A stretch of DNA of 64,000 nt, from assembly GCF_963678635.1 (NCBI RefSeq), contig NC_087066.1, positions 56,066,312 to 56,130,311 on the forward strand, read 5' to 3'. Shown piece after piece: positions 21,992-33,100 of this stretch. The notes beneath the pieces were generated by a model that saw only the letters and a program-made list of their open reading frames with translations, was not told the DNA's origin and did no database searches. This DNA comes from Symsagittifera roscoffensis. Lineage: Eukaryota > Xenacoelomorpha > Acoela > Convolutidae. The position numbers and the translations under genes were made by a program. Positions within the stretch are counted from its first letter, which is position 1, and every line of letters begins with the position of its first letter.

Positions 21992-23625
21992 AATCCGGAG
22001 GGGTCAGCTGATTTGCGCTCAATTCGGAAGGGTCCTGGGTGAAGACCGATCCGGCAAGCAGTACAAGGAGCAACAAGAAGGGGCTCAACGACAACAACAA
22101 TCGACTGTTGGATATCGTTAACAAGTTTTGTATCCCTTTTGGTACAAAAAGTAAGATAGTAATCTGTGGGGGGCTCGACAGTGCTGCACTGTAGTGACCC
22201 TTCACCGAACTGCGAATATCCGAGTTAAGCACCTTAATTCGGATAATAAACAAACCCGGAGGGGTATAGTATTACTAATATTATGATTTATATAGCCTAT
22301 ATTAATAGTCTTATATCGTTTTTCAGTGAAAAACAACGAAAACAGACCGGTTTTTAGGGTCAAAATAGCGATATTTTGATCCCCCCACAAGTCGCGATTT
22401 TTGAGATATCGATATTTTTTGAAACGGAAAAAAGCGCTAAGTTAGTGTGTTACATCGTAACTGCACTACTGTAATAAGTAGAACCGGTTAACTTTAGTTC
22501 GGAAGTGGTTGGAACTAGTTTGGTACAAAAAATCAAATTTTCCCATTTTTTGATAGTAAGAAACACTATAAAATCAGAAAATTTTTTGAAATCTTTGAGT
22601 TAGGACAGTAAAAATAGTTGATCGGACAACGTCCACTGGTAAATCTACGAGTTTTAAAACCCGCTACCCGAAAGCCTTCCGGGTCGCAGAGAAATCGAAC
22701 ATAACGTGTTTGATTTGGTGGATTCATCAATCCGGAGGGGTCCAGGTAGCATTGTTTTTCGCAAATTTTTTCTACAAAAGCGTTTTAGATCGGGTCTTTT
22801 GCATTGAACTAGAAGAGTATAGGCCTTCTGAGCTCGGATCAATAATTTTCAGGTCGAAAGGACCAGATTTGCGGAAAAAGTTAGGCGGAACCTATAAGAG
22901 AGAAAATTTTTGAGTTTGGAAGAAAGACGTTTTAGTTAATAACTTTGGAACTACTGAGCATATTGAGTTGATCTTGGTACCAATAGATCAGAAATTAGCA
23001 GAACTTACTAGTAGGAAAGAGAATTACTCGAAAAAGCGAGCGAGAAAATTTTTTGAGATTGTTTTTAGCAAATTACACAAATCCGGAGGGGTACACCCTT
23101 CACGTTTTAATAAATTTTTCTGAAAAACCCTTATACCTCTACCAAAAGTTGATAGCGATTGAACTAAGTAACTTAGGACAGTTCTAGACAAAAAGGGAGG
23201 GCTGAAGGCACAAGACAACCATAATACAGTCGAAATTAGGCAAGTGATAAGACCCTTCACCGTTAGTGTGAATTGTCAAATAAGTACCTTAACTTCAATC
23301 CGGAGGGGTCTAGGAAAGGACCCTACACCCTTCCCAGTTAATTCAAACAGCATAAAAGCAACGCAGAACGTATCCGGAGGGGTATAAGCTGAAATTAAGA
23401 AAACTACGGAAAGCTACTTTGACAGAGCTAAGGGCTCCGAATCCGGAGGGGTCTACTTTCCACAAAACCGGAGGGGTCCGAATCCGGAGGGGTCTTATAG
23501 TTGCTAATTCGGAGGGGTCCAAATCCGGAGGGGTCTACTATTAACTAACTCGGAGGGGTCCAAATCCGGAGGGGTCCATATTCTGACAGTCCGGAAGGGT
23601 CCTATTTGTGCCAATCCGGAGGGGT
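21992..23625 (+). repeat. interspersed 13-bp motif array AATCCGGAGGGGT
   Basis: Copies, all in element sense, start at 21,992; 22,021; 22,253; 22,729; 23,080; 23,297; 23,371; 23,440; 23,465; 23,481; 23,506; 23,522; 23,547; 23,563; 23,588 and 23,613, with one- or two-base variants. From 23,440 the spacings are 25, 16, 25, 16, 25, 16, 25, 25 bp, a 41-bp two-motif period. Spacer sequences are unlike one another. The same array appears twice in copy B. Confidence 0.9.
22178..22192 (+). other. 15-bp odd palindrome in leader
   Basis: ACAGTGC and GCACTGT arms around a central T. Conserved in copy B at 63,966-63,980. Confidence 0.6.
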
Positions 23626-23974
23626 ATTATTTTATTAAGGACTTAGGTAAACGAAAGAAAGACTAAAAAGCGAGAGGTATTAGGTTATTAATACACAGGC
23701 TAGGTATCAGTGACTGCACTGGTAACTTGCCTTTCAAAAAGAACCAGACTAATACAAAACAGGTCCGAACTCGGATATTCGCGACACTAAGTCTAAATTA
23801 AAAAGAGCGTGACTCATTGGTGTGGATTGAAACATAATACGTTTTTGGGAAAAGTGACTGCCCTGAGGATTTTAGTAGGTCTAGCTCGGGCAGTCCGAAG
23901 GCAGAGAGGTAACACAATACTCGGTGGGTGCAATAGACGCCCACTTGAGCAAATAACTGCCTTCAAAGTTTTGT

Positions 23975-23997
23975 CTGTTTGGTGCAGCACCAAACAG
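23975..23997 (+). other. 23-bp odd palindrome in leader
   Basis: Perfect 11-nt arms CTGTTTGGTGC and GCACCAAACAG around a central A. B keeps the core TTGGTGC/GCACCAA in both of its leader copies (near 60,530 and 62,170) but has lost outer pairs. Confidence 0.6.
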
Positions 23998-24404
23998 GGA
24001 AAGCTTTTTCTTTAAAAGACAGGTTCGACTATTGTACTGCGACCGACTAAGAGTACAAGACACATACGTTTTTTTATATATACATTCATATTGTGTCAAT
24101 ATATATTTTTTGTTTTTTGATTTTAAATCAACCTAAACTGTGCTTGATTGGGTAGTGAGTACACTATCTTTTAAAATTGACTGATAACATCATATTGTGC
24201 TAGTTTCCAGATCTTTGGACCGATAATCGGCTAGTGTGAATAAATTTTATACAAACTGTACTCTGACAACATACAGGGATTCGTGATCACTATTTAATAG
24301 AATCTGGTGAAATTTATTGTGTTGTGTCATTATTATTGTTAATAAAACTATAAGGTCTCTAGCAATTGAGTCAAGAGTAGGCATAGGAAAGTGACAAATA
24401 AAGA

Positions 24405-27400
24405 ATGAGTTTAGACAAGTCAAGGATACCAAAACGAGGTAATAGCTCTAGGAAATTCATACCTGAAAAGCAAAGAAAAACGATGACCGATCCTTTTGTG
24501 GATTGGATCAAGCGATCCCGGTCCGATAAAGAGGAGACGGTTTCAGGCAGAATGGTTGAAACGAGAAGTCAGAAGACCTCAGAAGAGCGAAGAGAACTGT
24601 TAGAAGTGGAGGTCAATACGGACCATACCATGAACGACAACCAGGGAGTAAATGGACTGGAAGGGAGAGGCAGAAGGCTGGCGAGTGAATCTACTCCGGT
24701 AGAACAAGGCCATGATTTTGCCACTTCCACCGGGACGTTGGATCGAGAGGAGATGTCGGAACTGTCCGACATCTCAACTGAAGTAACGGCAACTAGAAGA
24801 TCTCCGACAGACAACACTATGATGGCAAGCGGAACTGGAAAACAAACAACCTCATCATCGTTCTCAGAAAGAATGAAGAACACCTTCGGAAACATCTTTC
24901 CATTCAGCATGGGAGGAGGAGCAGGAAACGATGGTGAGTCCCAGGAGGAAGAGGATGAAGAGGAGCAAGGGGACTTTGGATCTCAGGTCAGCCTCAACAG
25001 TTCGATCCAGGAGAACGAAGCATACGTCGGAAGAGAGACTGGAACCATGGACAAATTTGGTGTAGTGACAACGATAAGCAAAGAGGCAAACACACCAGGC
25101 CAGTCAAAAGACTTCGCGATTAGGACAAGTTCAGAGCCACAAACTGGAGAGAGTAGAACCAGAGGGCTAGGCAACGCGTTAGCGGATCCTGAAATAGATA
25201 ATGAAAAGACGTCAAGACAGAGAGTCAAGGCCCGGATCTCGACCAGCACGAAGCTACCTGGGACCGACAGAGTTACACCACCACTAGTGACGCCACTCAT
25301 GGATAACGGGGCAGCACTAGAGGAAGCCTTAAACAACATAGTGGGCAGTTTAGGAGAACAAAATGAACAGATGTCGATAAGGATGAGTGAACTGGAAAGA
25401 GCAGTTCACATTGAAAGAGAAAGTCTGCGGGAAGAAATAAACCGCAACAGACAAGAAGTTGGCAGAAGCGAAAAACGCTTGAAAGAAAGAACGGACGAAC
25501 ATATGACGAGGAACTTGTCGCGAATGACAAGAGAGGCGGAACAGAGGGAGTTACGCTTAAGAGCCGACATGGAGAAGTTAAGAATTCAGCAAGAGCAGTC
25601 TCTTGGGTCTCTTGACACAAAGATAGACGCGATGATGGAGAGGCGAACGCAGGCTATCATGGATAGGTTGGACGGGCTACTAAGCAGCAAGAGTGGACCA
25701 AAAGAAGGAGAGCCGAACTCGGGAGGTCCCAACAGGGAACCGAGGGTGAACTTCAATGAACATCAAAGGAGGAAGACAAATGGATCCACTAGAGGCAGGG
25801 GCAGTTCATCAGGCTATGCCACAAGGGGTAATACAGCATGGGGCCCGAACAGTAGAGCAAATTCAACGGGGAACAGACAGACCTCTGACGAACGACCAAC
25901 GCAAGGCACACATGCGACTGGGAGAAGTGATTCCGGCAACAGGGGGCATGCAAGCCCGAAGAGGAGTCATGCAGGTCAAGCAGGAAACGCTCATGGTGAT
26001 TCGGATTGCAGGGATGCACCGCACACAGAGCCTTCGACAAAGTGTGAGGACACTCAAGCGGGACACTCAAGGGATGCTACGGCAATGGCCACAGCATTTG
26101 AACCCCTGAACAGGTCTTTAGAGACATTCCTGACGAGGTTATCAAGAACCAATGAACGCAGTGAGAAGTCCAGAAGAGTCTTTAAGAAACCAAGATGCTA
26201 CAAAGACGAATCTGATGGCTGTATTGATACCTGGATAGAGGTAATGAAGCTGCATTTCGAGGAAGAGGACTTGTCGGAGAGACAGGAATGCAGCGCGCTC
26301 ACCAGCAACTTAGAAGGGACAGCCCTGAACTGTGTCATGGCCAAGAAACAGTATCAACGTGACACTGCAGAGAAAATCTTCGAAATCTTGTTAAACCGTT
26401 TCGGATCAGGGGTGCAGGGGCACCAGGCGATGATGCGCTTCGAGAAACGGAGGCAACGAGAAGATGAAACAATAGACAAGTTTCTCGATGATTTGGAAAT
26501 GCTGAGAAGACGCAGCCAACCGGATGAGTCAAACCGAAGGATGAACCTGGCCGTAGCCTCAAAATTCATCGATGGTGTGAAAAATGATGAACTTCGTACG
26601 ATACTAGCAACGCATTACACACCACTATCAACTAATGCGCCAACACCGGAGGAATTGAGGCTCAAATCAAAAGAGTATCTTTTGTTGAAACCTCCTTCGA
26701 GATCTGGATATTACAAGAACAATTATGGAAATTTTAACAACGGACCAGCAAACCAAGGGAACAATTGGTACAAACCGAGGGATGATATGGACAAGAGACG
26801 TTCTTGTGCTAGTTGCAGTTCAACAGACCATCATGTGTCAGCATGCCCAGCTTACAAACAAGGCATGAAAGCAATAGGCTTTAGCCTCGAGGACGAAGAT
26901 GCGTCAGAGTTGGATCATGAGGATTTCATGAGAGGAGTAATTGCGAAATTCGGCCCGAGGTGTTTCTTTTGTAACTTGGAAGGTCATTTTAAATCAGATT
27001 GTCCGCAATTCTGGGATGCAGTGGCAGACATCAAGCATCCAAGACATGAAGAAGCTTTGTCAGGAGTGAAAGCCAGCAAGGCTCGACTTTTGAGTGAAGC
27101 GGAGGCACGCAGAAAGGATAAACCTCAAGAGCTGGTGGCAAAGAAGATGCAAGCGGTAACAGAAGAAGCACGTGAACCGGAACCAGCAACTGCGGCCGAT
27201 GACTTCAAGATCGATTATAGGGCAGCTGCGAGGGATGCTATAAATAGAGTACAGCAGGAACTAGTGACGAAAGAGATTGAGCAAAAGGTGAAACTCGAGC
27301 TGGAGAATGAAAAATTACAGGAGCAACTGAACGCCTTTGAAGCAACGGAAGTTGAAGAGGCAAAAGCACCAAGCAGCTTGAGCATGAAACTTAATGTTAT

Positions 27401-27716
27401 CTCTGGTCAGAGGTTCGGTATGGCACCGCAAGGAAGTAAAATACAATCGATAATCTCGGTGGCAGGGCATCAGGTAATCAGAAATCTGAGTGAACCATCT
27501 GAGTTCACTTTGATGCATTTGGACACATATGCAGACTATCTGAGGCAGATGGAGCCACGCACCGAGTCGAGGGCTGTGAGGGCACCTACTAACCACGGGT
27601 GGCCCTCGCACGAAGAAACTTCATGGACGCTACCTAGAAGTCTTTGGGCCGTATCAAGTGATGCTGAACGTGGATGGGATCAGCATCTACACCAGGACTT
27701 ATGTAACAACAGATGA
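24405..27716 (+). CDS. gag: Gag polyprotein with N-terminal extension and two zinc knuckles, copy A
   Basis: 1,103 codons from ATG at 24,405. Residues 1-300 are acidic, Ser/Thr-rich and unlike typical Gag. Residues about 305-430 are a long charged coiled coil. Residues about 597-740 are a Ty3-type retrotransposon Gag core. CCHC knuckles (C-x2-C-x4-H-x4-C) lie at about 801-814 (CASCSSTDHHVSAC) and 853-866 (CFFCNLEGHFKSDC). Gag builds the particle and binds genomic RNA in the cytoplasm. The length is about twice that of usual Ty3 Gags. The last ~45 codons are in the wrong frame: similarity to the family continues in +1 from about 27,585, so the TGA TGA at 27,714-27,719 arises from a frameshift. 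The pol frame is otherwise the same as the gag frame. Confidence 0.92.
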   Translation: MSLDKSRIPKRGNSSRKFIPEKQRKTMTDPFVDWIKRSRSDKEETVSGRMVETRSQKTSEERRELLEVEVNTDHTMNDNQGVNGLEGRGRRLASESTPVEQGHDFATSTGTLDREEMSELSDISTEVTATRRSPTDNTMMASGTGKQTTSSSFSERMKNTFGNIFPFSMGGGAGNDGESQEEEDEEEQGDFGSQVSLNSSIQENEAYVGRETGTMDKFGVVTTISKEANTPGQSKDFAIRTSSEPQTGESRTRGLGNALADPEIDNEKTSRQRVKARISTSTKLPGTDRVTPPLVTPLMDNGAALEEALNNIVGSLGEQNEQMSIRMSELERAVHIERESLREEINRNRQEVGRSEKRLKERTDEHMTRNLSRMTREAEQRELRLRADMEKLRIQQEQSLGSLDTKIDAMMERRTQAIMDRLDGLLSSKSGPKEGEPNSGGPNREPRVNFNEHQRRKTNGSTRGRGSSSGYATRGNTAWGPNSRANSTGNRQTSDERPTQGTHATGRSDSGNRGHASPKRSHAGQAGNAHGDSDCRDAPHTEPSTKCEDTQAGHSRDATAMATAFEPLNRSLETFLTRLSRTNERSEKSRRVFKKPRCYKDESDGCIDTWIEVMKLHFEEEDLSERQECSALTSNLEGTALNCVMAKKQYQRDTAEKIFEILLNRFGSGVQGHQAMMRFEKRRQREDETIDKFLDDLEMLRRRSQPDESNRRMNLAVASKFIDGVKNDELRTILATHYTPLSTNAPTPEELRLKSKEYLLLKPPSRSGYYKNNYGNFNNGPANQGNNWYKPRDDMDKRRSCASCSSTDHHVSACPAYKQGMKAIGFSLEDEDASELDHEDFMRGVIAKFGPRCFFCNLEGHFKSDCPQFWDAVADIKHPRHEEALSGVKASKARLLSEAEARRKDKPQELVAKKMQAVTEEAREPEPATAADDFKIDYRAAARDAINRVQQELVTKEIEQKVKLELENEKLQEQLNAFEATEVEEAKAPSSLSMKLNVISGQRFGMAPQGSKIQSIISVAGHQVIRNLSEPSEFTLMHLDTYADYLRQMEPRTESRAVRAPTNHGWPSHEETSWTLPRSLWAVSSDAERGWDQHLHQDLCNNR

Positions 27717-28364
27717 TGACCAAATAGGGCAGATCTATTTGGGAGAAGAGGACTCAAGGTCCGCAGGATAGGCCATGACGCCATGATGGAACAAGACGCA
27801 GTACACATTGGATATGAAGCAGATGTGACAGCACATCTGCTCGACACCAACGGAACAAAAATCGGAGTCACAGGGCTTCTGGACACAGGAGCGGTAGTGA
27901 GTGTGATGCCGATAAAAACTTGGGAAAGAATGGGCTTCACGCGGGAAGATCTGATTCCAACGAATCTCCGACTGGCTGCAGCCAATCGAGGAGCTATCTA
28001 CGTAGCCGGAAGAACACCAATAATTGACCTTCACATGGGAGGACGAGACCTTTGGATGAGCTTCCTGGTGGTAGAGAATCTGGACGACGCCGACCAATTC
28101 ATCTTGGGCAGAGATTTTGTCAGGAATTTTGACGTGATGATTGACTTGAACAACGGTCTAATACGGATTAAAAACCCGGACCGAAAGTATGTTAAGAGAC
28201 CAATTAATAGGATAAAAACAGATGAAAATAAGGTACCAGTTTTTTTGGATAGAAAGGTAAAATTACAACCAGGACAAGCTGTAGTAGCAATTTTTAGAAT
28301 GAGAAATTTAAATTCGTTAAGTGATAGCAAACAGGTTTGCTTAGTACCGAATCCAAATAGTTAG
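27717..28364 (+). pseudogene. pol: Pol segment 1: retropepsin-like protease, copy A
   Basis: The aspartic protease matures the Gag-Pol precursor inside the particle. The active-site triplet is in LLDTGAVVSVM (Asp codon at 27,882-27,884), followed by the FILGRDF flap-side pattern near 28,100 and the DLNNGLIRIKNP block. It is in the gag frame. A patch before it (27,585-27,755) reads in +1 and then returns, so two compensating indels flank the protease start. The segment ends at a TAG at 28,362-28,364 where copy B has CAG (Gln), so this is a nonsense mutation. Copy B has lost this whole domain. Confidence 0.88.
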
Positions 28365-29774
28365 AGTTCGGTGATTTTAGGCCGGAGCTTCTCGGTAACG
28401 CGAAACGGACTGTGTGTCAGTGTGTTGTTGAACACACTGGACACCACGGTTTCAATCCAGCGTGGAAAGAAGCTTGGCTACGCCTTGCCGATGAGGACCG
28501 ACTATGAGGAGACAGAAAACTCGAAGAAATATAGTGTGAAAGACTGTCCTTATCATGCAAATAAAGATAAAATCTTAAAGAGAATTAATGAATTAAAATC
28601 TATTCATAAATTGTTTTCAATGAAATCCGAAACGGACGACGGCTTATCAAGCTGCTCGAATTTTCCGGAACGCCCCTAGTCATATGAATTAGAATCTGAC
28701 AAACCGGTTTTGCCAGAGATAGAACATTTAAAAGGGAAAATAGGTGAGGGAGATTTCGAAAAATTGCGGGACCTCCTAAATCGGAACGCTGATGTATTTT
28801 CAAAACATAAGGCGGATATCGGTTGCTGTAATTTCGTCGAACACGAAATCGAACTAGAAGAAGGCACCGTCCCCCATAGGGAAGGCGCAAGGCGAATGAC
28901 GCCACATAAATCGGAAGCGTGCCGAGCGGAAATAGAAATGTTGCTTGAATACGACATGATAGAACCCTCGAAATCGCCGTGGGCTTGCGGGGTAGTCATG
29001 GCGAAAAAGAAAGGGGGGCAGCTTAGATTTTGTTGCGACTTTCGTTACTTGAACGCGGTAACGATAAAAGATGCGTACCCGATACCGCGAATAGACGAGA
29101 GCCTATCTAAACTTGGTGATGCCAAGTTCTTCACCACATTGGACTTAGGTTCTGCCTTCTGGCAGGTTCCTTTGCGGAAAAAGGATAGGGAAAAAACCGG
29201 TTTCGCGTGCGAATTGGGGTTGTACCAGTGGAAGAGGATGCCCTTCGGCTTGTGCAATGCAACAGCAACCTTTCAAAGGCTGATGGCTCAGGCTTTGACA
29301 GGAGTGACCAAAAAGTACGGGAATCTCTTGATGTGCTACGTGGATGACGTAGTCATAGCGACACCGACCCTGGAGGATCACATTGACCGGCTCGATGAGG
29401 TCTTCGAATGTATGAAAAGAGCAGGCTTGATGTGCAAACCATCGAAATGTGAAATCCTTAGGGATTCGATCAAGTACCTGGGAAGAATGGTGGACAGGCA
29501 TGGTGTGAGGCCAGATCCAGAAGCAGTAGAGGCTGTGCTGACATGGAAGGCTCCGAGGACGGACACACAACTAATGAGCTTCCTGGGGTTTGCCAATTAT
29601 TACCGTGAATTCATTAAAGGATATGCGGACAAGGTGTACCCAATGCAGAAGCTGATGCGCAACAAAGGGAAAAAGTTCGAATGGAACGGTGAGGCACAGG
29701 TTGCATTCGAGAACATAAAGCGGGAACTGTGCGAAGCGCCAGTGCTGGGCATGCCTACAGAAAAGGGCATGTAA
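28365..29774 (+). pseudogene. pol: Pol segment 2: reverse transcriptase, copy A
   Basis: The RNA-dependent DNA polymerase that copies element RNA in the particle. A connector (ILGRSFSVTRNGLCVSVLL) runs to a TAG at 28,677-28,679. Then comes an uninterrupted 354-codon stretch (28,710-29,774) with the fingers/palm blocks CDFRYLNAVTIKDAYPIPRI, TTLDLGSAFWQVPL and MPFGLCNATATFQRLM, the catalytic MCYVDD (YVDD codons 29,337-29,348), and the thumb/connection FLGFANYYREFIKGYADKVYP. This is clear Ty3/mdg4 type. A TAA at 29,772 replaces a Tyr codon at the start of RNase H. All parts are in the gag frame. Confidence 0.95.
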
Positions 29775-30191
29775 GTTCTCGACACAGACGCATTGGTGGT
29801 GGCCATCTGAGGAATATTGCATCAAGAGCAAGAATGGAACGGAAGAACAGTTCTCCGTCCCATTGCATACGGCAGCAAAGTCTTGAGTGACACAGAGATG
29901 AAATATGGCGCACCAAAAGCAGAAATGTTTGCAGTAGTCACCTTCGTGGAGAAGTACCGTGCATACTTGGGGAGCGCTCCCTTCAAGTTACGCGTAGACA
30001 ACAGAGCGTTATCCTGGTTGAAGACCTACTCGATGGATCAGAGTTATATTGGTAGATGGATAGTAAGACTGGATGGCTACCATATGATAATCGAACATAG
30101 GATGCGTGATAAACACCAGAATGCTGACAGCCTCAGTAAGAAAACTGAGTTCTATGAAAGATTGGAGCAGAAGCAGGCCAATCAGGCGTAA
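29775..30191 (+). pseudogene. pol: Pol segment 3: RNase H, copy A
   Basis: Degrades the RNA strand of the RNA/DNA hybrid. The first acidic residue is in VLDTDA just after the TAA. A TGA near 29,808 follows, then HQEQEWNGRTVLRPIAYGSKVL, the conserved Glu in KAEMFAVVTFVEKYRAYL, the Asp in RVDNRALSWL, and the C-terminal RDKHQNADSLSK. The segment ends in TAA at 30,189-30,191 where B has a Glu codon. Three nonsense changes in about 140 codons mark this as dead sequence, although every catalytic residue is still readable. Confidence 0.9.
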
Positions 30192-33100
30192 GTAAAGGAG
30201 GGATTCTCGTTTCTGGACAAAGAAACTTATGAAGAGCTTCCCTTAACGAGATGGTTGGATAAATCAGGACATCCAATTCCAGGGCACCCTGAGCTACCTG
30301 TAGAGAAAGCAGCCGAGATAAAGATCCTGTCCAAGGAGGACCCGGTCCCCTTGGATTTGTTGCTGCGCTCGAACCTGGTCCAGCAAGAACTCTCTCGCAT
30401 GAATATAAACAGCCTCTCATTATTGGATAAAACGGTGCAAGTCACACCACAAGTAATGCGGATGCTGGGTGGATTGTTAGAAAGAGAAGTGACCAGAGAT
30501 GACCCCGAGTGGACAGCAGCAGTGGCATCGCTGACAGTCAGTGAGAAGGTGAAGATCATGCCGTCCAGACGACAGCACGAAGAGAACAAGAGGGATTGTA
30601 GGACAATAGTTCAGCAACTAGTATCCTCAATACCCCAAGAGATTTTAACCAGTACTTCTTACGGACGGAAAGAACAGGGGAGCAGCAAGCGAAAGAAAAC
30701 CGTCACCTTTGTAGACCGGGAAAAAGAGGGTGAAGAGGTAGAACAAAATCTGCTGCAAGACTATTTGTCCGGGGAGAAGGATGAGGAGAAAAACCAGCGA
30801 TCACAAGATCAACACCCGGGACAAGGAAATTTGTCCGGGGAGTCTGAGATAAACGAGGAAATTCCTGATGAGAAACAGGACCGAGAGAACAAGGTTTTGT
30901 CCGGGGAGTTCAGATGGATGCGAAGAAAGCACAGACATGATCTGGAGGAGCGTGCAGTCTCCAGCACAACCTCTTCGACAGATGATGATTCCCGAAACTC
31001 AGGAATGGACACCTATTCAGACAGGAACTCGAGTTCGGGATCCGAGCTGTCAGAACTGGCGATACACACGCTACTAGTGGAAACTCGGGCGAGAGACCTG
31101 GACAGAGAGGTGTATCAGGATCCTGACAGCGATCGCTACCTTATACCAAGCGAAAGAGTCTTTGACAACGCAGCGGATGACTTAGAAACAATAGCGGTAT
31201 CGAAACGTTCGATAAGCCTGTTGCCGCAGAAAGAGGTAGTCAGGACTGACCTTCAGCCATTTGAACAAGAAACACAACCGTTGGCGAAGATTTGGTGCGT
31301 TAAGATGGAAGAAGACACACATCAGCCCAATGAGATGAATTGTCAAATGAGGGTCATGAAGACATATTTGAAGGCGAGGTACAGACTCTCGGACCTACTA
31401 AGGGCGCAAAGAAATGACCGCATGACAAGTAACCTAAAAAGGTGGATAGAAAACGGTGCACCAGACAAAGGTGACCTAGAAGAAGACAGCTATAGGATCC
31501 TGAGACAATACTTCATGCAGAAGGAGGGGAGATTGTATCTGAACAAGGACGGGATCGTGGCTTGCAAGAGAAGAGAAGAAGACAAGGTCTTATACAAATA
31601 TAACGCGATAGTGTTGCCACAACTCTATCAGACAGAACTACTATTCAGGTCGCATGATCAGATGGGCCATCAAGGAATCGACAAAGTGTATCAGAGGATC
31701 CTGAAGCGCTTTGAGTGGCCTGGAATGAAAAAAGCATGTGAGAAATGGGTAACAGCGTGCCTGTCATGCCAACAGGTCAAGGATCCAAGGAAATTACGAT
31801 TTCCTCTACAATCGATTGAGTCGTCTGAATTCAACGAGGTCGTGCAGATAGATCACCAGAAGATATGCATGACAGACAGCGGTTATAACCAAGTCTTGGT
31901 CATGATAGATCACTTCACGAAGTATGCAGAGGCCGTGCCCTGCATAACTGCCTCGGCGGAAGAGACATGCGACCACCTGATAAATACATGGATAGCAAGA
32001 CATGGTTGTCCAATGACGTTTCAATCGGACAATGGAACGGCTTTCGTAGGCGAGCTTACGAAAGAGCTTATGAGACGGTCACAAGTCGCTCAGGCTCACT
32101 CCACGACATACCACCCTCAAACGAATGGTTTAGTGGAAAGACAGAATAGGACGTTAGTGTCGATGCTGAGAGTATATTGTTCCAGGTACATGACCGATTG
32201 GGACAGATACCTTCCGCAGGTGATGGGAGCTTATAATAGCACGCAACACTCCACCACTGGAGTCAGTCCACACATGATGCTAACTGGACACGAAAAGTCT
32301 TTACCCTTAACCTTCTTCTACCCAGAATATGAGGGAAAGAAAACGTCCCCACAGGTCTACGTGAGGGATGTGATCAGACGCCAACAGGAGTTGAACGACT
32401 TGTGTAGACGAAACACTCAGCAGGCACAGGCAAGGCAGAGGAAAAGATTCGACAAGAAAGCAGCTGGTGCAAAGGCTTACTCGGTGGGAGACTACGTATG
32501 GGTATTTCAGAACGTTATACCACCGAAAGGAACAAAGAAGCTTCTAAAAAAGTGGAGGGGACCCTTCATGATTACGGAGGTGCACCAGGAGGGACGCTTT
32601 TATAGACTGAGTACTGGCCGGGCCGCCCACTACGAGAACATCAAGCCACACAATCCATCGACAGAAGACTGGTGTATACCTGCAGACATGGAAGAAGGGG
32701 ATTATTTAATGATGGATCCTGCTTGTGAGGTCAATGAAAAGGGCACCAGGGAGAAGAACGATGGAAACGAGGTCGTAGAGGAAGGTACGGATACACCATT
32801 GGACCTGGATCCAAACGAACAGATCGAAGCGGAAGATGAAACCTTACCCTACGCAGAAGAGGATTGGCGGGATCCCGAACAGACAGAGGTTCCCAAGAAC
32901 TTGGAACCAGATCTTCCGTTCACGATTCAGACTCGTCAGAAGGACGGGACGAGACAAAGAAAGAAATACAATCCTTACGGTGACGACTTTGTAGTGGATA
33001 GGATAGATCTAAAGAAAATAGTGGAGGAAGTAGTGGGTTTAGAGGAAATAACCGTGTCACAAGACATTGACATAGTCGATGATCACAACGATGAGTGGGT

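Larger units (their letters stand above)
21991..24404 (+). promoter_or_regulatory. long 5' leader of copy A
   Basis: About 2.4 kb before the gag ATG; the part from 22,151 on is conserved in copy B. It has no long open frame. It holds about 17 copies of AATCCGGAGGGGT (see repeat), two ACCCTTCACCG modules (22,197 and 23,251), two odd palindromes, and an AT-rich stretch from 24,065 to 24,404 directly before gag. Promoter elements are likely here but I cannot pinpoint a TATA box or start site. Confidence 0.55.

Noticed and set aside
22654-23260. Short frames in the leader (62-78 codons)
   Set aside because: Not conserved as open frames in copy B, which has many indels here.
21992-23625. Motif array as a CRISPR or telomeric repeat
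   Set aside because: The 13-bp motif is too short and irregular for CRISPR, the spacers are 3-12 bp in the dense part, and it has no telomere-like head-to-tail tandem form; the host is eukaryotic.
23800-24020. Primer-binding site or tRNA gene near TGGTGCAGCACC
   Set aside because: The palindrome explains the sequence, no 5' LTR end precedes it and no cloverleaf can be drawn.
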